A DNA stretch of 58,664 nt from an uncultured Prevotellaceae bacterium (lineage in GTDB: Bacteria > Bacteroidota > Bacteroidia > Bacteroidales > Bacteroidaceae): contig CAMNJH010000002.1 in assembly GCA_946541275.1 (NCBI GenBank), positions 1 to 58,664 on the forward strand. The letters are read 5' to 3'. The first letter of the stretch is position 1. Each line of letters starts with the position of its first letter. Below, in pieces: positions 34,950-44,525 of the stretch. The notes under the pieces are model-generated. The model did not search any database and had not been told where the DNA came from. It worked only from the letters and a program-made list of their open reading frames with translations. Made by a program: the position numbers and the translations under genes.

Positions 34950-35846
34950 ATGGAGAAAATTCTTAGAGTACACCGTGTCAATGACTACGCCCGTTACATT
35001 GGGGCGCCAGAGCTACATCCGCTTGTCTCGGTCATCCATTATGACGAGCTGGAGCATTGCAGGCATTCACTCAACAACTACGATGTGTATGGCATGTTCA
35101 TTGGCGATGAGACGCTGGAGGAGCTGACCTACGGGCTGACCACCTACGTACTGCACCGCCATGCCTTGATGTGCGTTGCGCCGGGGCAGATAGGCGGCAA
35201 AGCCGATATAGGGGAGGAGATACAGACCAAGGGCTGGGCGCTGCTCTTTGACCCAGAGCTGTTGCATGGCTCGGATGTGGAGCGCAGGATGTCATCGTAC
35301 ACCTATTTTTCATATAATACGAACGAAGCCCTGCTGATGTCGGACGAGCAGCGGCAGACCATTGTCGCGCTGCTGGAGGAGATACGGAAGGAGGCTGCTG
35401 GTGAAAGTGACGAGCACACCCGCCACATTCTGGTGCATCGCATAGGGCTGGTGTTGGAGCATGTGGCCCGCTTCTATGCTTTGCAGCTCTCGTCGCCCTC
35501 CAAAGATAAGGACGACCTGCTGACCCGCTTTGAGAATTTGCTGAAGCGCTATTATAGCAGTGAGCTGCAGCGTGAGCACGGGCTGCCCACCGTGCGCTAT
35601 TGTGCTCAGGAACTGTTTCTGTCGCCCAATTACTTTGGCGACCTTATCCGCCAGCTGACTGGCGACACGGCCACGAACGTCATACGCAGGTTCCTGATGC
35701 AGCGCGCCAAGGAACTGCTCGTCAGTGGCTCTACCATCTCAGAGACAGCCGAGCGGCTGGGCTTCGAGTATCCCCAGCATTTCACCCGCCAATTCAAAAG
35801 TCACTTCGGTATGACCCCAACTGAATTTTTGAAGAAGAGTACCTGA
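34950..35846 (+). CDS. AraC-family regulator, likely of the flavodoxin/reductase regulon
   Basis: 298 residues from ATG 34950; the frame upstream contains the promoter. The N-terminal sensor domain (LHPLVSVIHYDELEHCRHS) is typical of AraC proteins found beside oxidoreductases in Bacteroidetes. C-terminal HTH: YCAQELFLSPNYFGDLIRQL and ISETAERLGFEYPQHFTRQF, ending GMTPTEFLKK. It diverges from the aldo/keto reductase gene; the operator between them recurs at the flavodoxin promoter. Ligand unknown, perhaps a reactive carbonyl or electrophile. Confidence 0.88.
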   Translation: MEKILRVHRVNDYARYIGAPELHPLVSVIHYDELEHCRHSLNNYDVYGMFIGDETLEELTYGLTTYVLHRHALMCVAPGQIGGKADIGEEIQTKGWALLFDPELLHGSDVERRMSSYTYFSYNTNEALLMSDEQRQTIVALLEEIRKEAAGESDEHTRHILVHRIGLVLEHVARFYALQLSSPSKDKDDLLTRFENLLKRYYSSELQREHGLPTVRYCAQELFLSPNYFGDLIRQLTGDTATNVIRRFLMQRAKELLVSGSTISETAERLGFEYPQHFTRQFKSHFGMTPTEFLKKST

Positions 35847-35981
35847 AGAGCCAACTTAGAAGAATGCCAGAAAGGTGTAGCCTTGTTTGTTAATGTTGGT
35901 TAATATGACCTGTCCTCAGTGCAAGATTTGCAGGTAAGTCTGGTTTTAGGAACAGAAAGGAATGAACAAAACAGACTCACA

Positions 35982-37208
35982 ATGAAAAGAAAGCACTATT
36001 TCCTGATTTTGGCCAGCACTCTGCTGGCATTGGTGGCCGCTTCCTGCTCTGTAGGCAGCGATGATGATTCTTCAGAATTCTTTTCTGGCGATAATGGTTT
36101 TTACGCTTCAGATGGAGAAGCTGCTGAAGGAACGAGCACTGGCAATGGCCCAACAGAGAACACACATGCCGGTGTGGTGACGGCAGGCGAATGGAACGAT
36201 CTGTACAATTGGGCATTCTGGTCGAAACTGATGACCGATACCAGCTATGCCGACAAGAGCAACTATTGGCAGTTCTATACCAATCATCGTGTGGCCATGC
36301 AGGTGACTGATGCTACTGGCATGGCTCAGGCTGGTGTGACCGTCAGTCTGATGCGGGGCAGCAGCACCTTGTGGCAGGGTGTCACTGACAATCACGGACA
36401 GGCTGAATGTTGGGTGGGCCTCTATCAGAAGGATGACAGCCCCACCTCAGCGATGACATCCCTCAGCGTCAGCATCAGCGGACAGCTCATGGAGGGACAC
36501 CCCGTGGAGTGCGCCTGGGACTCTGTGGCCCAGCCCGTGGTGAATCATTACGTCATAGCTCCCACTGCCACTGTGAAGCAACAGGCTGACATCGCCTTCA
36601 TCGTGGATGCCACGGGAAGCATGGGCGATGAAATACAATTTCTGAAGAGCGACCTGCAGGACATCATTGGCAAGGCAGCAGCCGTGCGTCCTGAGCAGAC
36701 CTTGCGAACGGCAGCCTTGTTCTATCGTGATGAAGGCGACGAATACCTGACTCGCCATTCTGATTTCACACAGGACCTGTCACAAACCAGCCTTTTTGTC
36801 AGTAAGCAGAATGCTGATGGTGGCGGTGACTATCCCGAGGCAGTGCACTCTGCGCTGGAGGCCATGCTGCAAAATCTTTCGTGGGATGAAAATGCCCGTA
36901 CGCGCCTGGCCTTCCTCATTCTTGATGCTCCGGCCCACCATCTGGACAACGTCATCAGCTCCTTGCATCGCTCCGTTCAGCAATGCGCCCGTCAGGGCAT
37001 CAGACTGATACCCGTGGCAGCCAGCGGTGTCGATAAGAATACGGAGTTCATGCTGCGCTTCTTTGCCATGGTCACTGGCGGCACCTATGTCTTCCTGACC
37101 GATGACAGCGGTGTGGGCTACAGCCATCTGGTGCCCACCGTGGGGAAGTATAAAGTGGAGTTGCTCAATGAGCTCCTGATCCGCCTCATCAGCTATTATA
37201 CCGAGTAA
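35982..37208 (+). CDS. VWA-domain lipoprotein
   Basis: 408 residues from ATG 35982, preceded by AGGAACAGAAAGGAA. Lipobox VAAS-C22 followed by an acidic stretch (GSDDDSSEFF), which in Bacteroidetes fits surface export. A beta-sandwich region at about 95-190 precedes a von Willebrand factor A domain starting DIAFIVDATGSMGDE; the MIDAS aspartate is D209, with AALFYRDEGDEY as the second loop. Probably binds a protein or surface ligand in a metal-dependent way. No clear TAnnTTTG box upstream. Function unknown. Confidence 0.82.
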   Translation: MKRKHYFLILASTLLALVAASCSVGSDDDSSEFFSGDNGFYASDGEAAEGTSTGNGPTENTHAGVVTAGEWNDLYNWAFWSKLMTDTSYADKSNYWQFYTNHRVAMQVTDATGMAQAGVTVSLMRGSSTLWQGVTDNHGQAECWVGLYQKDDSPTSAMTSLSVSISGQLMEGHPVECAWDSVAQPVVNHYVIAPTATVKQQADIAFIVDATGSMGDEIQFLKSDLQDIIGKAAAVRPEQTLRTAALFYRDEGDEYLTRHSDFTQDLSQTSLFVSKQNADGGGDYPEAVHSALEAMLQNLSWDENARTRLAFLILDAPAHHLDNVISSLHRSVQQCARQGIRLIPVAASGVDKNTEFMLRFFAMVTGGTYVFLTDDSGVGYSHLVPTVGKYKVELLNELLIRLISYYTE

Positions 37209-37277
37209 ATAGGTGCAAATGAGACCATTTTAAACAAAATAGAGAGAAAAACGAATATCATTGCGAAAAAAAAATCA

Positions 37278-37285
37278 TACCTTTG
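37278..37285 (+). promoter_or_regulatory. -7 box of the GH115 gene
   Basis: TACCTTTG, 29 nt upstream of the ATG at 37315. Confidence 0.6.
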
Positions 37286-37314
37286 CAGCAAGTAAAAACC
37301 TCTATTTAGTTTAA

Positions 37315-39804
37315 ATGGTAATGAACAGAATGAAGTCCACCGTGTTGGCGCTGGTGATGACAACCATGTCGCTGGCAGTAGCTACAGCAGCCGAGCCGTT
37401 TGTAGTGTTCAATGCTTCAGGCAGTGTGCTGCCAGTGAGCGGTGCAAGTATAGGATATGACCAGCGCGAGCATCAGTGTGTCCAGCGCGCCGTGGCCAGT
37501 CTTCAGGCCGACGTGGAGCGGGTGACGGGCGCCAAGCCCGCCATTGCTGACGAGCCTGGCATCCTGGTGGGCACTGTAGGGGTCAATCAGCAGATTGACC
37601 GCTGGGTGAAGAGCGGTGAGCTGAGCGAGCTGAAAGGCAAGAGCGAAAAGTATATCATCAAGACCATAGGCAATCAGATTGTCATTGCTGGCAGCGACAA
37701 GCGCGGCACGGTGTTCGGCATCTACGAGCTGTCGCAGCAGATGGGCGTCTCGCCTTGGTACTACTGGGCCGATGTGCCCGTGGAGCACCATGCCGAGGTC
37801 TACGTCAGGCAGGGCGAATACACCGATGGCGAGCCTACCGTGCGCTATCGTGGCTTGTTCCTGAACGATGAAGCACCCTGCCTGACAAGTTGGGTGAAAA
37901 ATACCTTCGGTACCAACTACGGCGACCACCGCTTCTATGAGAAGGTGTTCGAGCTCATCCTGCGTCTGAAGGGCAACTTCCTGTGGCCAGCCATGTGGGG
38001 CTGGGCCTTCTATGCCGACGACCCCGAGAACTCGCGCGTGGCCGACGAGATGGGCATCATCATCGGCACCAGCCACCATGAGCCTATGGCCCGCAATCAT
38101 CAGGAGTATGCACGCCACAGGCAGGACTGGGGCCCGTGGAACTATCAGACTAACAAGGAGCGTCTGGACCGCTTCTTCCGTGAGGGAATTGAGCGCATGA
38201 AGGGCACTGACGATGTGGTGACCATCGGCATGCGAGGCGACGGCGACGAGGCTATGAGCGAAGATGCCGACACACGGCTGCTGCAGACCATTGTGGAGAA
38301 TCAGCGGAAAATCATTAAGCAGGTGACAGGCCGCCCTGCCAAGGAGACCCCTCAGGTGTGGGCACTCTACAAGGAGGTGCTGGACTATTATGATAAGGGC
38401 ATGCGCGTACCCGATGACGTCACCATTCTGCTTTGCGATGATAACTGGGGCAATGTGCGCCGTGTGCCATCGGCTAAGGAGCGCCAGCATCCGGGCGGAT
38501 GGGGCTTGTACTACCATGTGGACTACGTTGGGGCACCGCGCAATTCGAAGTGGCTGAATGTGACGCCCTCACAGAACATGTGGGAACAGCTGACGCTGGC
38601 CGCTGACTACGGCCTGGACCGTATGTGGATACTGAATGTGGGCGACTTGAAGCCCATGGAGTATCCTATCACCCTGTTCATGGACATGGCTTGGAATCCA
38701 CGTTCGGTGAGCCACGACGTCGTGGCCACACACACCCGTCCCTTCTGTGCCGAGATGTTTGGCGAATCCCAGGCCGACGAGGCAGCCCGCATACTGAACC
38801 TCTGCTGCAAATATGCAGGCCGCTCAACGGCTGAGATGCTTGACGCACGTACATATAATATAGAGACGGGCGAATGGCGTCGCGTGGCCGATGACTATAT
38901 GCGTCTGGAGGCCGAGGCCTTGCGCCAGTTTCTGACGCTGCCTCAGCAGTATCGTGACACCTATCAGCAGCTGGTGCTCTTCCCTGTGCAGGCCATGTCA
39001 AACATCTACCAGATGTACTACGCCCAGGCCATGAACCATAAGCTCTATGCAGCCAATAATCCCGATGCCAATCTCTGGGCCGACCGCGTGGAGCAGGCCT
39101 TCAAGCGCGATTCACTGCTCTGTGCAGCCTACAACAACGAGCTGGCAGGGGGCAAGTGGCGTGGCATGATGACGCAGAAGCACATTGGCTACACGTCGTG
39201 GAACGACAATTTTCCCGCCGACCGCTTGCCACGGGTTCAGCGCATCACCGACCAGAGTGCTGGCGGCTTCACCTTTAGCGCCAAGGACGGTTATGTGGCC
39301 ATGGAGGCCGAACATTACTATGAGGCTAAAGCTACCGGGCAGACGCAGTGGACGGTGCTTCCCTATGTGGGTCGCACACGTAGTGCCATGGTGCTGATGC
39401 CCTACACGGAGTCCACGGGCGACGCCCAGCTCAGCTATCGCTTCCGCATGGCTGGTGGGCAAAAGGCCAAGGTGCACGTGGTGGTGAAGTCAACGCTGGA
39501 CTATCTGAACGAAGGCGGACTGGCCTACACCGTGAGCATGGATGGCGCCGAGCCGCAGCGCATCGTGTTCAACGACCGACTGAATGAAGATAAGGAAAAC
39601 ATCTACAGTGTGTTCTATCCCACTGTGGCCCGCCGCGTGGTGGAAAACACTATTGATGTACAACTGTCTGGAAGTGAGGAGCATACGCTGGTCATTCACC
39701 CCTGTCACCCCGCTATTGTGTTCGAGAAAATAGTGGTCGATGGTGGTGGTTATCAGCCTCAGTTCCTCTTCGGCGAGGAGTCGCCCGTGGCCCGAAAACG
39801 TTAG
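37315..39804 (+). CDS. GH115 xylan alpha-1,2-glucuronidase
   Basis: Removes (4-O-methyl)glucuronic acid from xylan. 829 residues. Signal peptide within MNRMKSTVLALVMTTMSLAVATAA. Family segments: WYYWADVPVEHH, YRGLFLNDEAPCLTSWVKN, LKGNFLWPAMWGWAFY, IIIGTSHHEPMARN, TIGMRGDGDEAM, ILLCDDNWGNVRR, and the GH115 C-terminal beta-domain starting GYVAMEAEHYYEAK near 660. Full length for the family. Own promoter; no xylan susCD pair adjacent, though a GH43 enzyme lies 9 kb away. Periplasmic or surface location uncertain. Confidence 0.93.
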   Translation: MVMNRMKSTVLALVMTTMSLAVATAAEPFVVFNASGSVLPVSGASIGYDQREHQCVQRAVASLQADVERVTGAKPAIADEPGILVGTVGVNQQIDRWVKSGELSELKGKSEKYIIKTIGNQIVIAGSDKRGTVFGIYELSQQMGVSPWYYWADVPVEHHAEVYVRQGEYTDGEPTVRYRGLFLNDEAPCLTSWVKNTFGTNYGDHRFYEKVFELILRLKGNFLWPAMWGWAFYADDPENSRVADEMGIIIGTSHHEPMARNHQEYARHRQDWGPWNYQTNKERLDRFFREGIERMKGTDDVVTIGMRGDGDEAMSEDADTRLLQTIVENQRKIIKQVTGRPAKETPQVWALYKEVLDYYDKGMRVPDDVTILLCDDNWGNVRRVPSAKERQHPGGWGLYYHVDYVGAPRNSKWLNVTPSQNMWEQLTLAADYGLDRMWILNVGDLKPMEYPITLFMDMAWNPRSVSHDVVATHTRPFCAEMFGESQADEAARILNLCCKYAGRSTAEMLDARTYNIETGEWRRVADDYMRLEAEALRQFLTLPQQYRDTYQQLVLFPVQAMSNIYQMYYAQAMNHKLYAANNPDANLWADRVEQAFKRDSLLCAAYNNELAGGKWRGMMTQKHIGYTSWNDNFPADRLPRVQRITDQSAGGFTFSAKDGYVAMEAEHYYEAKATGQTQWTVLPYVGRTRSAMVLMPYTESTGDAQLSYRFRMAGGQKAKVHVVVKSTLDYLNEGGLAYTVSMDGAEPQRIVFNDRLNEDKENIYSVFYPTVARRVVENTIDVQLSGSEEHTLVIHPCHPAIVFEKIVVDGGGYQPQFLFGEESPVARKR

Positions 39805-39883
39805 TTTGCAGAGGCTCAGTGACTTGACATTTTTTAACGACAAAAAGACATCCTCTGACCTGCTAAGTACAGATAATTTTTGC

Positions 39884-39891
39884 TATCTTTG
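39884..39891 (+). promoter_or_regulatory. -7 box of nrdD
   Basis: TATCTTTG, 45 nt upstream of the ATG at 39937. Confidence 0.6.
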
Positions 39892-39936
39892 CAACTGTTT
39901 TCGTATAACACTAATAGCTAAAAATATTATACCGTT

Positions 39937-42171
39937 ATGATACAAACAGTTGTGAAGCGCGACGGGCGCATTGTTGGCTTTAACGAGCAGAAAGTGATGG
40001 CCGCCATACGCAAGGCCATGATGCAGACAGACAAGGGTGAGGACGAGCATCTGGTGAACCTGATAACCGACCATGTGGCTCAGCGCGGCAAGGCGCAGAT
40101 GAACGTGGAGGAGATTCAGGATATGGTTGAACTGGAGCTGATGAAGTCCAGCCGGAAGGACGTGGCTCAGAAGTATATCGCCTATCGCAATCAGCGCTCT
40201 ATTGCCCGCAAGGCAAAGACGCGTGACATCTTCCTCGATATAGTCAACGTAAAGTCGAACGACATCACGCGTGAGAATGCCAATATGAATGCCGACACCC
40301 CGGCTGGCATGATGATGAAATTTGCATCCGAGTCGACCAAGCCCTTTGTTGATGACTACCTGCTCAGCGATGAGTCGCGCGAGGCAGTGAAGCAGAACCT
40401 GTTGCACATCCACGACAAGGATTACTATCCCACCAAGTCGCTCACCTGCGTTCAGCACCCCCTGGACAATATCCTGAACTGTGGCTTCATAGCTGGCCAC
40501 GGAGCCTCGCGCCCTGCCAAGCGCATTGAGACGGCCAGCGTGTTGGCATGCATCTCGCTGGAGTGCGCACAGAACGAGATGCACGGCGGGCAGGCCATTC
40601 CCGCCTTCGACTTCTATCTGGCTCCTTTCGTACGCCTCACTTACAAGGAGGAGCTGAAATATCTGGAAGACCTGAACGGCGAGGACTACTCTGCCCTCTA
40701 CGACGAGCCTCTGATGGACTACCTGAAGCAGCCCCTGAACGGACTCACCGGCATTGACCGCGTACGTCAGCATGCCATCAACAAGACTGTGGGCCGCGTG
40801 CACCAGGCCATGGAGGCCTTCATCCACAATATGAATACCATCCATTCGCGTGGAGGCAATCAGGTGGTGTTCTCCAGTATTAATTATGGCACCGACACCA
40901 GCGCCGAAGGCCGCTGCGTAATGCGCGAGATATTGCTCAGTACCTACGAGGGCGTGGGCGACGGCGAGACCGCCATCTTCCCCATCCAGATATGGAAGAA
41001 GAAGCGCGGCGTGAACTATTTGCCCGAGGACCGTAATTTCGACCTGTACCAGCTGGCCTGCAAGGTCACGGCACGCCGCTTCTTCCCCAATTTCCTGAAT
41101 CTGGATGCTTCATTCAACCAGACAGATGAGTGGCGTCCTGACGATCCCAAGCGCTATCTGCACGAAGTGGCCACCATGGGCTGTCGCACGCGTGTCTTTG
41201 AGAACCGTTTTGGCCCGAAGACCTCTATCGGCCGCGGTAACCTGTCGTTCTCTACTATTAATATTGTGGGGCTGGCCCTGGAGTGCATGAAGATAGAGAA
41301 CAAAGAGCAGCGCATTGGCCAGTTCTTTGCCAATCTGGACCACATGCTCGAAGTCACCGCCAAGCAGTTGGACGAGCGCTACAACTTCCAGAAGAAAGCC
41401 TTCGTGAAGCAGTTCCCCCTGCTGATGAAGAGCCTTTGGATAGGTGCTGACAAGCTGGGTCCTGACGACACCGTAGAATCGGTCATCAATCAGGGCACGC
41501 TGGGCATTGGCTTCATCGGGCTGGCTGAGTGCCTGGTGGCGCTGATAGGCAAGCACCATGGCGAGAGCGAGGAGGCACAGGAGTTGGGCCTGAAGATTGT
41601 GACGTATATGCGTGACCGCGTGAACGATTTCTGTGAGCGCTATCACCATAACTACTCCGTGCTGGCCACGCCAGCCGAGGGACTGGCCGGGCGCTTCACC
41701 AAGCGCGACCGCGAGAAGTATGGTGTCCTGAAAGGCATCACCGACCGCGACTACTACACCAACTCCAACCATGTGCCTGTGTATTACAAGTGCTCCGCCC
41801 GCCACAAGGCTGAGTTGGAGGCCCCCTATCACAACCTGACTCGCGGCGGCCATATCTTCTATGTGGAGATTGATGGCGATGCTACCCACAATCCGCAGGT
41901 CATCATGAGCGTGGTGGACATGATGGACAAGCTCGACATGGGCTATGGCTCTGTGAACCACAACCGCAACCGCTGCATGGACTGCGGCTATGAGAACGCC
42001 ACGCCCAACCTTCAGGAGTGTCCCCGCTGCGGCTCGAAGCACATAGACCGCCTGCAGCGCATCACGGGCTATCTGGTGGGAACCACCGACCGATGGAACA
42101 GTGGCAAGCTGGCCGAGCTGAACGACCGCGTCACCCACATCGACGACGGCGATCAGCAGCTTTTCAGCTAA
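39937..42171 (+). CDS. nrdD: Anaerobic ribonucleoside-triphosphate reductase
   Basis: Makes deoxyribonucleotides without oxygen through a glycyl radical. 744 residues. An ATP-cone covers about 1-95 (VVKRDGRIVGFNEQKVMAAI). The zinc site is C680, C683, C695 and C698 (CMDCGYE ... CPRCG). The glycyl radical is G711 in RITGYLVGT, 34 residues from the end. Substrate-site cysteines lie in the barrel (VQHPLDNILNCGF, ATMGCRTRVFENR). Its activase nrdG is 1.8 kb downstream, separated by a cotH gene on the same strand. Confidence 0.97.
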   Translation: MIQTVVKRDGRIVGFNEQKVMAAIRKAMMQTDKGEDEHLVNLITDHVAQRGKAQMNVEEIQDMVELELMKSSRKDVAQKYIAYRNQRSIARKAKTRDIFLDIVNVKSNDITRENANMNADTPAGMMMKFASESTKPFVDDYLLSDESREAVKQNLLHIHDKDYYPTKSLTCVQHPLDNILNCGFIAGHGASRPAKRIETASVLACISLECAQNEMHGGQAIPAFDFYLAPFVRLTYKEELKYLEDLNGEDYSALYDEPLMDYLKQPLNGLTGIDRVRQHAINKTVGRVHQAMEAFIHNMNTIHSRGGNQVVFSSINYGTDTSAEGRCVMREILLSTYEGVGDGETAIFPIQIWKKKRGVNYLPEDRNFDLYQLACKVTARRFFPNFLNLDASFNQTDEWRPDDPKRYLHEVATMGCRTRVFENRFGPKTSIGRGNLSFSTINIVGLALECMKIENKEQRIGQFFANLDHMLEVTAKQLDERYNFQKKAFVKQFPLLMKSLWIGADKLGPDDTVESVINQGTLGIGFIGLAECLVALIGKHHGESEEAQELGLKIVTYMRDRVNDFCERYHHNYSVLATPAEGLAGRFTKRDREKYGVLKGITDRDYYTNSNHVPVYYKCSARHKAELEAPYHNLTRGGHIFYVEIDGDATHNPQVIMSVVDMMDKLDMGYGSVNHNRNRCMDCGYENATPNLQECPRCGSKHIDRLQRITGYLVGTTDRWNSGKLAELNDRVTHIDDGDQQLFS

Positions 42172-42181
42172 AACCGTGGCA

Positions 42182-43903
42182 ATGAAAGGCATGATTGGTA
42201 AGATGTTCATCGTGCTGGGGCTTCTTGCTCCTGTCATGGTGAGTGTAGCCGATGTGAGCTCATCCGCCGTGATGGACGGGGAAGTGCTCTCATCGAATTT
42301 GCCCTTGGTGCTGATTACCACGGAGGGCAATATTAACGCCGACTCGAAAGTGGCCGGATGGATGAAGATTATTGACCACGGAGAGGGGAAGCGCAATGTG
42401 GTGACCGACACGCTGTTCAACTATAACGGGCGCATCGGCATCAAATGGCGAGGCAACAGCTCGCTCAGCTTTGAGCAGAAGAAATATACGCTGGAGACCC
42501 AGGATGCTGAGGGAAACGACCAGAAGGCATCACTGCTGGGCATGCCCCAGGAGAGCGACTGGGTGCTGCTGGCTCCCTATAATGACATCTCGTTGGTGCG
42601 CGACTGCTTTGCTTTCAGTATGTGGAACGAGATGGGCCACTGGGGTCCTCGCACGCGGATGTGCGAAGTCACGGTGAACGGCGAGTACATGGGTGTGTAT
42701 GTGCTGTCAGAGCAAATCAAGCGCGACAAGAACCGTGTGGACATAGCCAAGCTGAAGGAGGATGACCTTGAGGGGCGTGAGCTGACGGGGGGCTACATAG
42801 TCAGGGTGGATGCCTTCGACGATGGCGATGCCACGTTCACTTCCAAAGTGCGGGGCATTCAGCCCGGCATGTGGGCTGGAGGGAATAACAGCGGCACGGT
42901 GACCTGGACCGTGTACTACCCCAAGAAGAAAAACCTGAAGCAAGAACAGATGGATTACATCAGCGAGTTCGTGGGACAGGTAGAGCAGTCGTTCCAGCAG
43001 CCCGACGCTGCTGACCCCGCCACGGGCTATGCACAGTGGATCAACGTGCCCTCCTTCGTGGACTATTTCATCCATACGGAGCTGAGCCTGAATGCCGACG
43101 GGTATAAGCGTAGCAGCTATTTCTTCAAGGACAAGGACGGGAAGGACGGCCAGCGGGGAAAGTTGGAGGCAGGACCCGTGTGGGACTATAACCTGGCTTA
43201 TGGTAACTGCAACTTCTGCAATGCCAACAATGTCACGGCATGGGTGTATCAGGGCTGTTACACCAATCCAACACCTGCCTTCTGGAGCCGGTTGGCTGCC
43301 GACAAACAGTTTATGACTCAGGTGAAGCAGCGCTATGCCCAGCTGAGGCGCACCATTCTCAGCCAGGAGTACATCAACGATTTCTTTGATACCTATGCCG
43401 ACCTGCTGAACGAGGCCCAGCAGCGCCATTACAAGAAATACAGCAATCTGCTGACCAGTGGCAACCAGGGTGGGGGATGGCCATGGTGGCCCTGGGGGGG
43501 AGGACAGATGAACCCCGCGGCAGCCTTTGCCGCCTACTTTGTGGAGAGCTACGAGGAGGAGATAACCACCGTGAAGAACTGGTTTGGCCAGCGGCTTGCC
43601 TTCCTGGACAGAGAGTGGGGCTATGAAGCCAGCACCAAGGTGGAAGCGCCAAGGGGCTATTTCGACATGGAGGTTGACGTGGCTGCCAACGGCCGTCGGC
43701 TCAGGCTCAGTGCCAGTCGTCGGCTTTGCTCTGTAGATGTCTTCTCTGTGAGCGGTCGACAGCTGCTTCACCGTGATGTGGATGTGGCATCAGACACCAG
43801 CTGTACGTTGCCCATGCCGACAAGTCTGCCAAATGTTGTGGTGGTGGGCTGTACGGCGACCGACGGTTCGTACATATCCCGGATATGCAGACTAAAGCGT
43901 TAA
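42182..43903 (+). CDS. CotH kinase family exported protein
   Basis: Protein-kinase-like fold first seen in spore coat protein H. 573 residues from ATG 42182, 10 bp after nrdD. Signal peptide MKGMIGKMFIVLGLLAPVMVSVA. Family segments: IKWRGNSSLSFEQKKYTLET, DWVLLAPYNDISLVRDCFAF, YVLSEQIKRDKNRVDI, GPVWDYNLAYGNCNF (the DxN-type metal site). A low-complexity GGGWPWWPWGGGQM loop lies near 435-450. The end (VDVFSVSGRQLLHRDV ... YISRICRLKR) looks like a secretion tail. Its role next to anaerobic ribonucleotide reductase is unclear; cotranscription may be incidental. Confidence 0.85.
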   Translation: MKGMIGKMFIVLGLLAPVMVSVADVSSSAVMDGEVLSSNLPLVLITTEGNINADSKVAGWMKIIDHGEGKRNVVTDTLFNYNGRIGIKWRGNSSLSFEQKKYTLETQDAEGNDQKASLLGMPQESDWVLLAPYNDISLVRDCFAFSMWNEMGHWGPRTRMCEVTVNGEYMGVYVLSEQIKRDKNRVDIAKLKEDDLEGRELTGGYIVRVDAFDDGDATFTSKVRGIQPGMWAGGNNSGTVTWTVYYPKKKNLKQEQMDYISEFVGQVEQSFQQPDAADPATGYAQWINVPSFVDYFIHTELSLNADGYKRSSYFFKDKDGKDGQRGKLEAGPVWDYNLAYGNCNFCNANNVTAWVYQGCYTNPTPAFWSRLAADKQFMTQVKQRYAQLRRTILSQEYINDFFDTYADLLNEAQQRHYKKYSNLLTSGNQGGGWPWWPWGGGQMNPAAAFAAYFVESYEEEITTVKNWFGQRLAFLDREWGYEASTKVEAPRGYFDMEVDVAANGRRLRLSASRRLCSVDVFSVSGRQLLHRDVDVASDTSCTLPMPTSLPNVVVVGCTATDGSYISRICRLKR

Positions 43904-43952
43904 TATTTTGCAAAAGAAAGAAGCGTCGTCGTTCCTATCAGGCAAGTCTATA

Positions 43953-43960
43953 TATCTTTG
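43953..43960 (+). promoter_or_regulatory. -7 box of nrdG, 8 nt before ATG
   Basis: TATCTTTG followed by TATTCGAA and the ATG at 43969. Gives nrdG its own, nearly leaderless promoter despite lying behind cotH. Confidence 0.6.
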
Positions 43961-43968
43961 TATTCGAA

Positions 43969-44460
43969 ATGCTGCAGATACTGAACATCATTGAAGATAC
44001 CATGGTCGACGGGCCAGGCTTCCGCACCTCCATCTACTGTGCCGGGTGCCGCCATAAGTGTCCGGGTTGCCACAATCCGCAGTCGTGGGATTTCAGCGGC
44101 GGTTACACCGTGAGCACTGACGACGTGATGCGCGTCATTGAGGCCGACCCCTTTGCCAATGTCACCTTCTCTGGCGGCGACCCTATGTACCAGCCAGAGG
44201 GCTTTGCCGAGCTGGCCAGGGCCATCCATCAGCGAACGCCCGAGAAGACCATCTGGTGCTACACCGGCTTCACCTTTGAGCAGCTGCTCAGCAACCCCCG
44301 CCAACGGGCACTCCTGGAGCAGCTCGACGTGCTGGTCGACGGCCCCTTCATCAAAGAGAAGCGCGACGAGTCGCTGGTGTTCCGCGGCTCCAGCAATCAG
44401 CGCATCATCGACGTGCCGGCATCGTTGAGGCAGGGCAGCATTGTTATACTGCCGCTATAA
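43969..44460 (+). CDS. nrdG: Anaerobic ribonucleotide reductase activating protein (radical SAM)
   Basis: Generates the glycyl radical on NrdD. 163 residues from ATG 43969; the longer frame starting inside cotH is rejected because NrdG proteins begin just before the cluster. The radical-SAM cluster is C27-x3-C31-x2-C34 (CRHKCPGC). GPGFRTSIYCAGC precedes it, and TFSGGDPMYQPEGFAEL supplies the GGE/D-type SAM motif. Followed immediately by a strong terminator. Confidence 0.95.
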   Translation: MLQILNIIEDTMVDGPGFRTSIYCAGCRHKCPGCHNPQSWDFSGGYTVSTDDVMRVIEADPFANVTFSGGDPMYQPEGFAELARAIHQRTPEKTIWCYTGFTFEQLLSNPRQRALLEQLDVLVDGPFIKEKRDESLVFRGSSNQRIIDVPASLRQGSIVILPL

Positions 44461-44505
44461 AATGAACCCCAGAAGTCAGGATAATGCTTCTGGGGTTCAT
44501 TTTGT
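44461..44505 (+). terminator. Intrinsic terminator after nrdG
   Basis: A perfect 15-bp stem: AATGAACCCCAGAAG (44461-44475) with its complement at 44487-44501, then TTTGTTTTG. It starts directly after the nrdG stop and may also serve the convergent gene ending at 44526. Confidence 0.88.
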
Positions 44506-44525
44506 TTTGTGTATTGCTGCGCGGT

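Noticed and set aside
41110..42420. A 436-codon minus-strand open frame
   Set aside because: Antisense to nrdD and cotH, both well supported; no recognisable domain.
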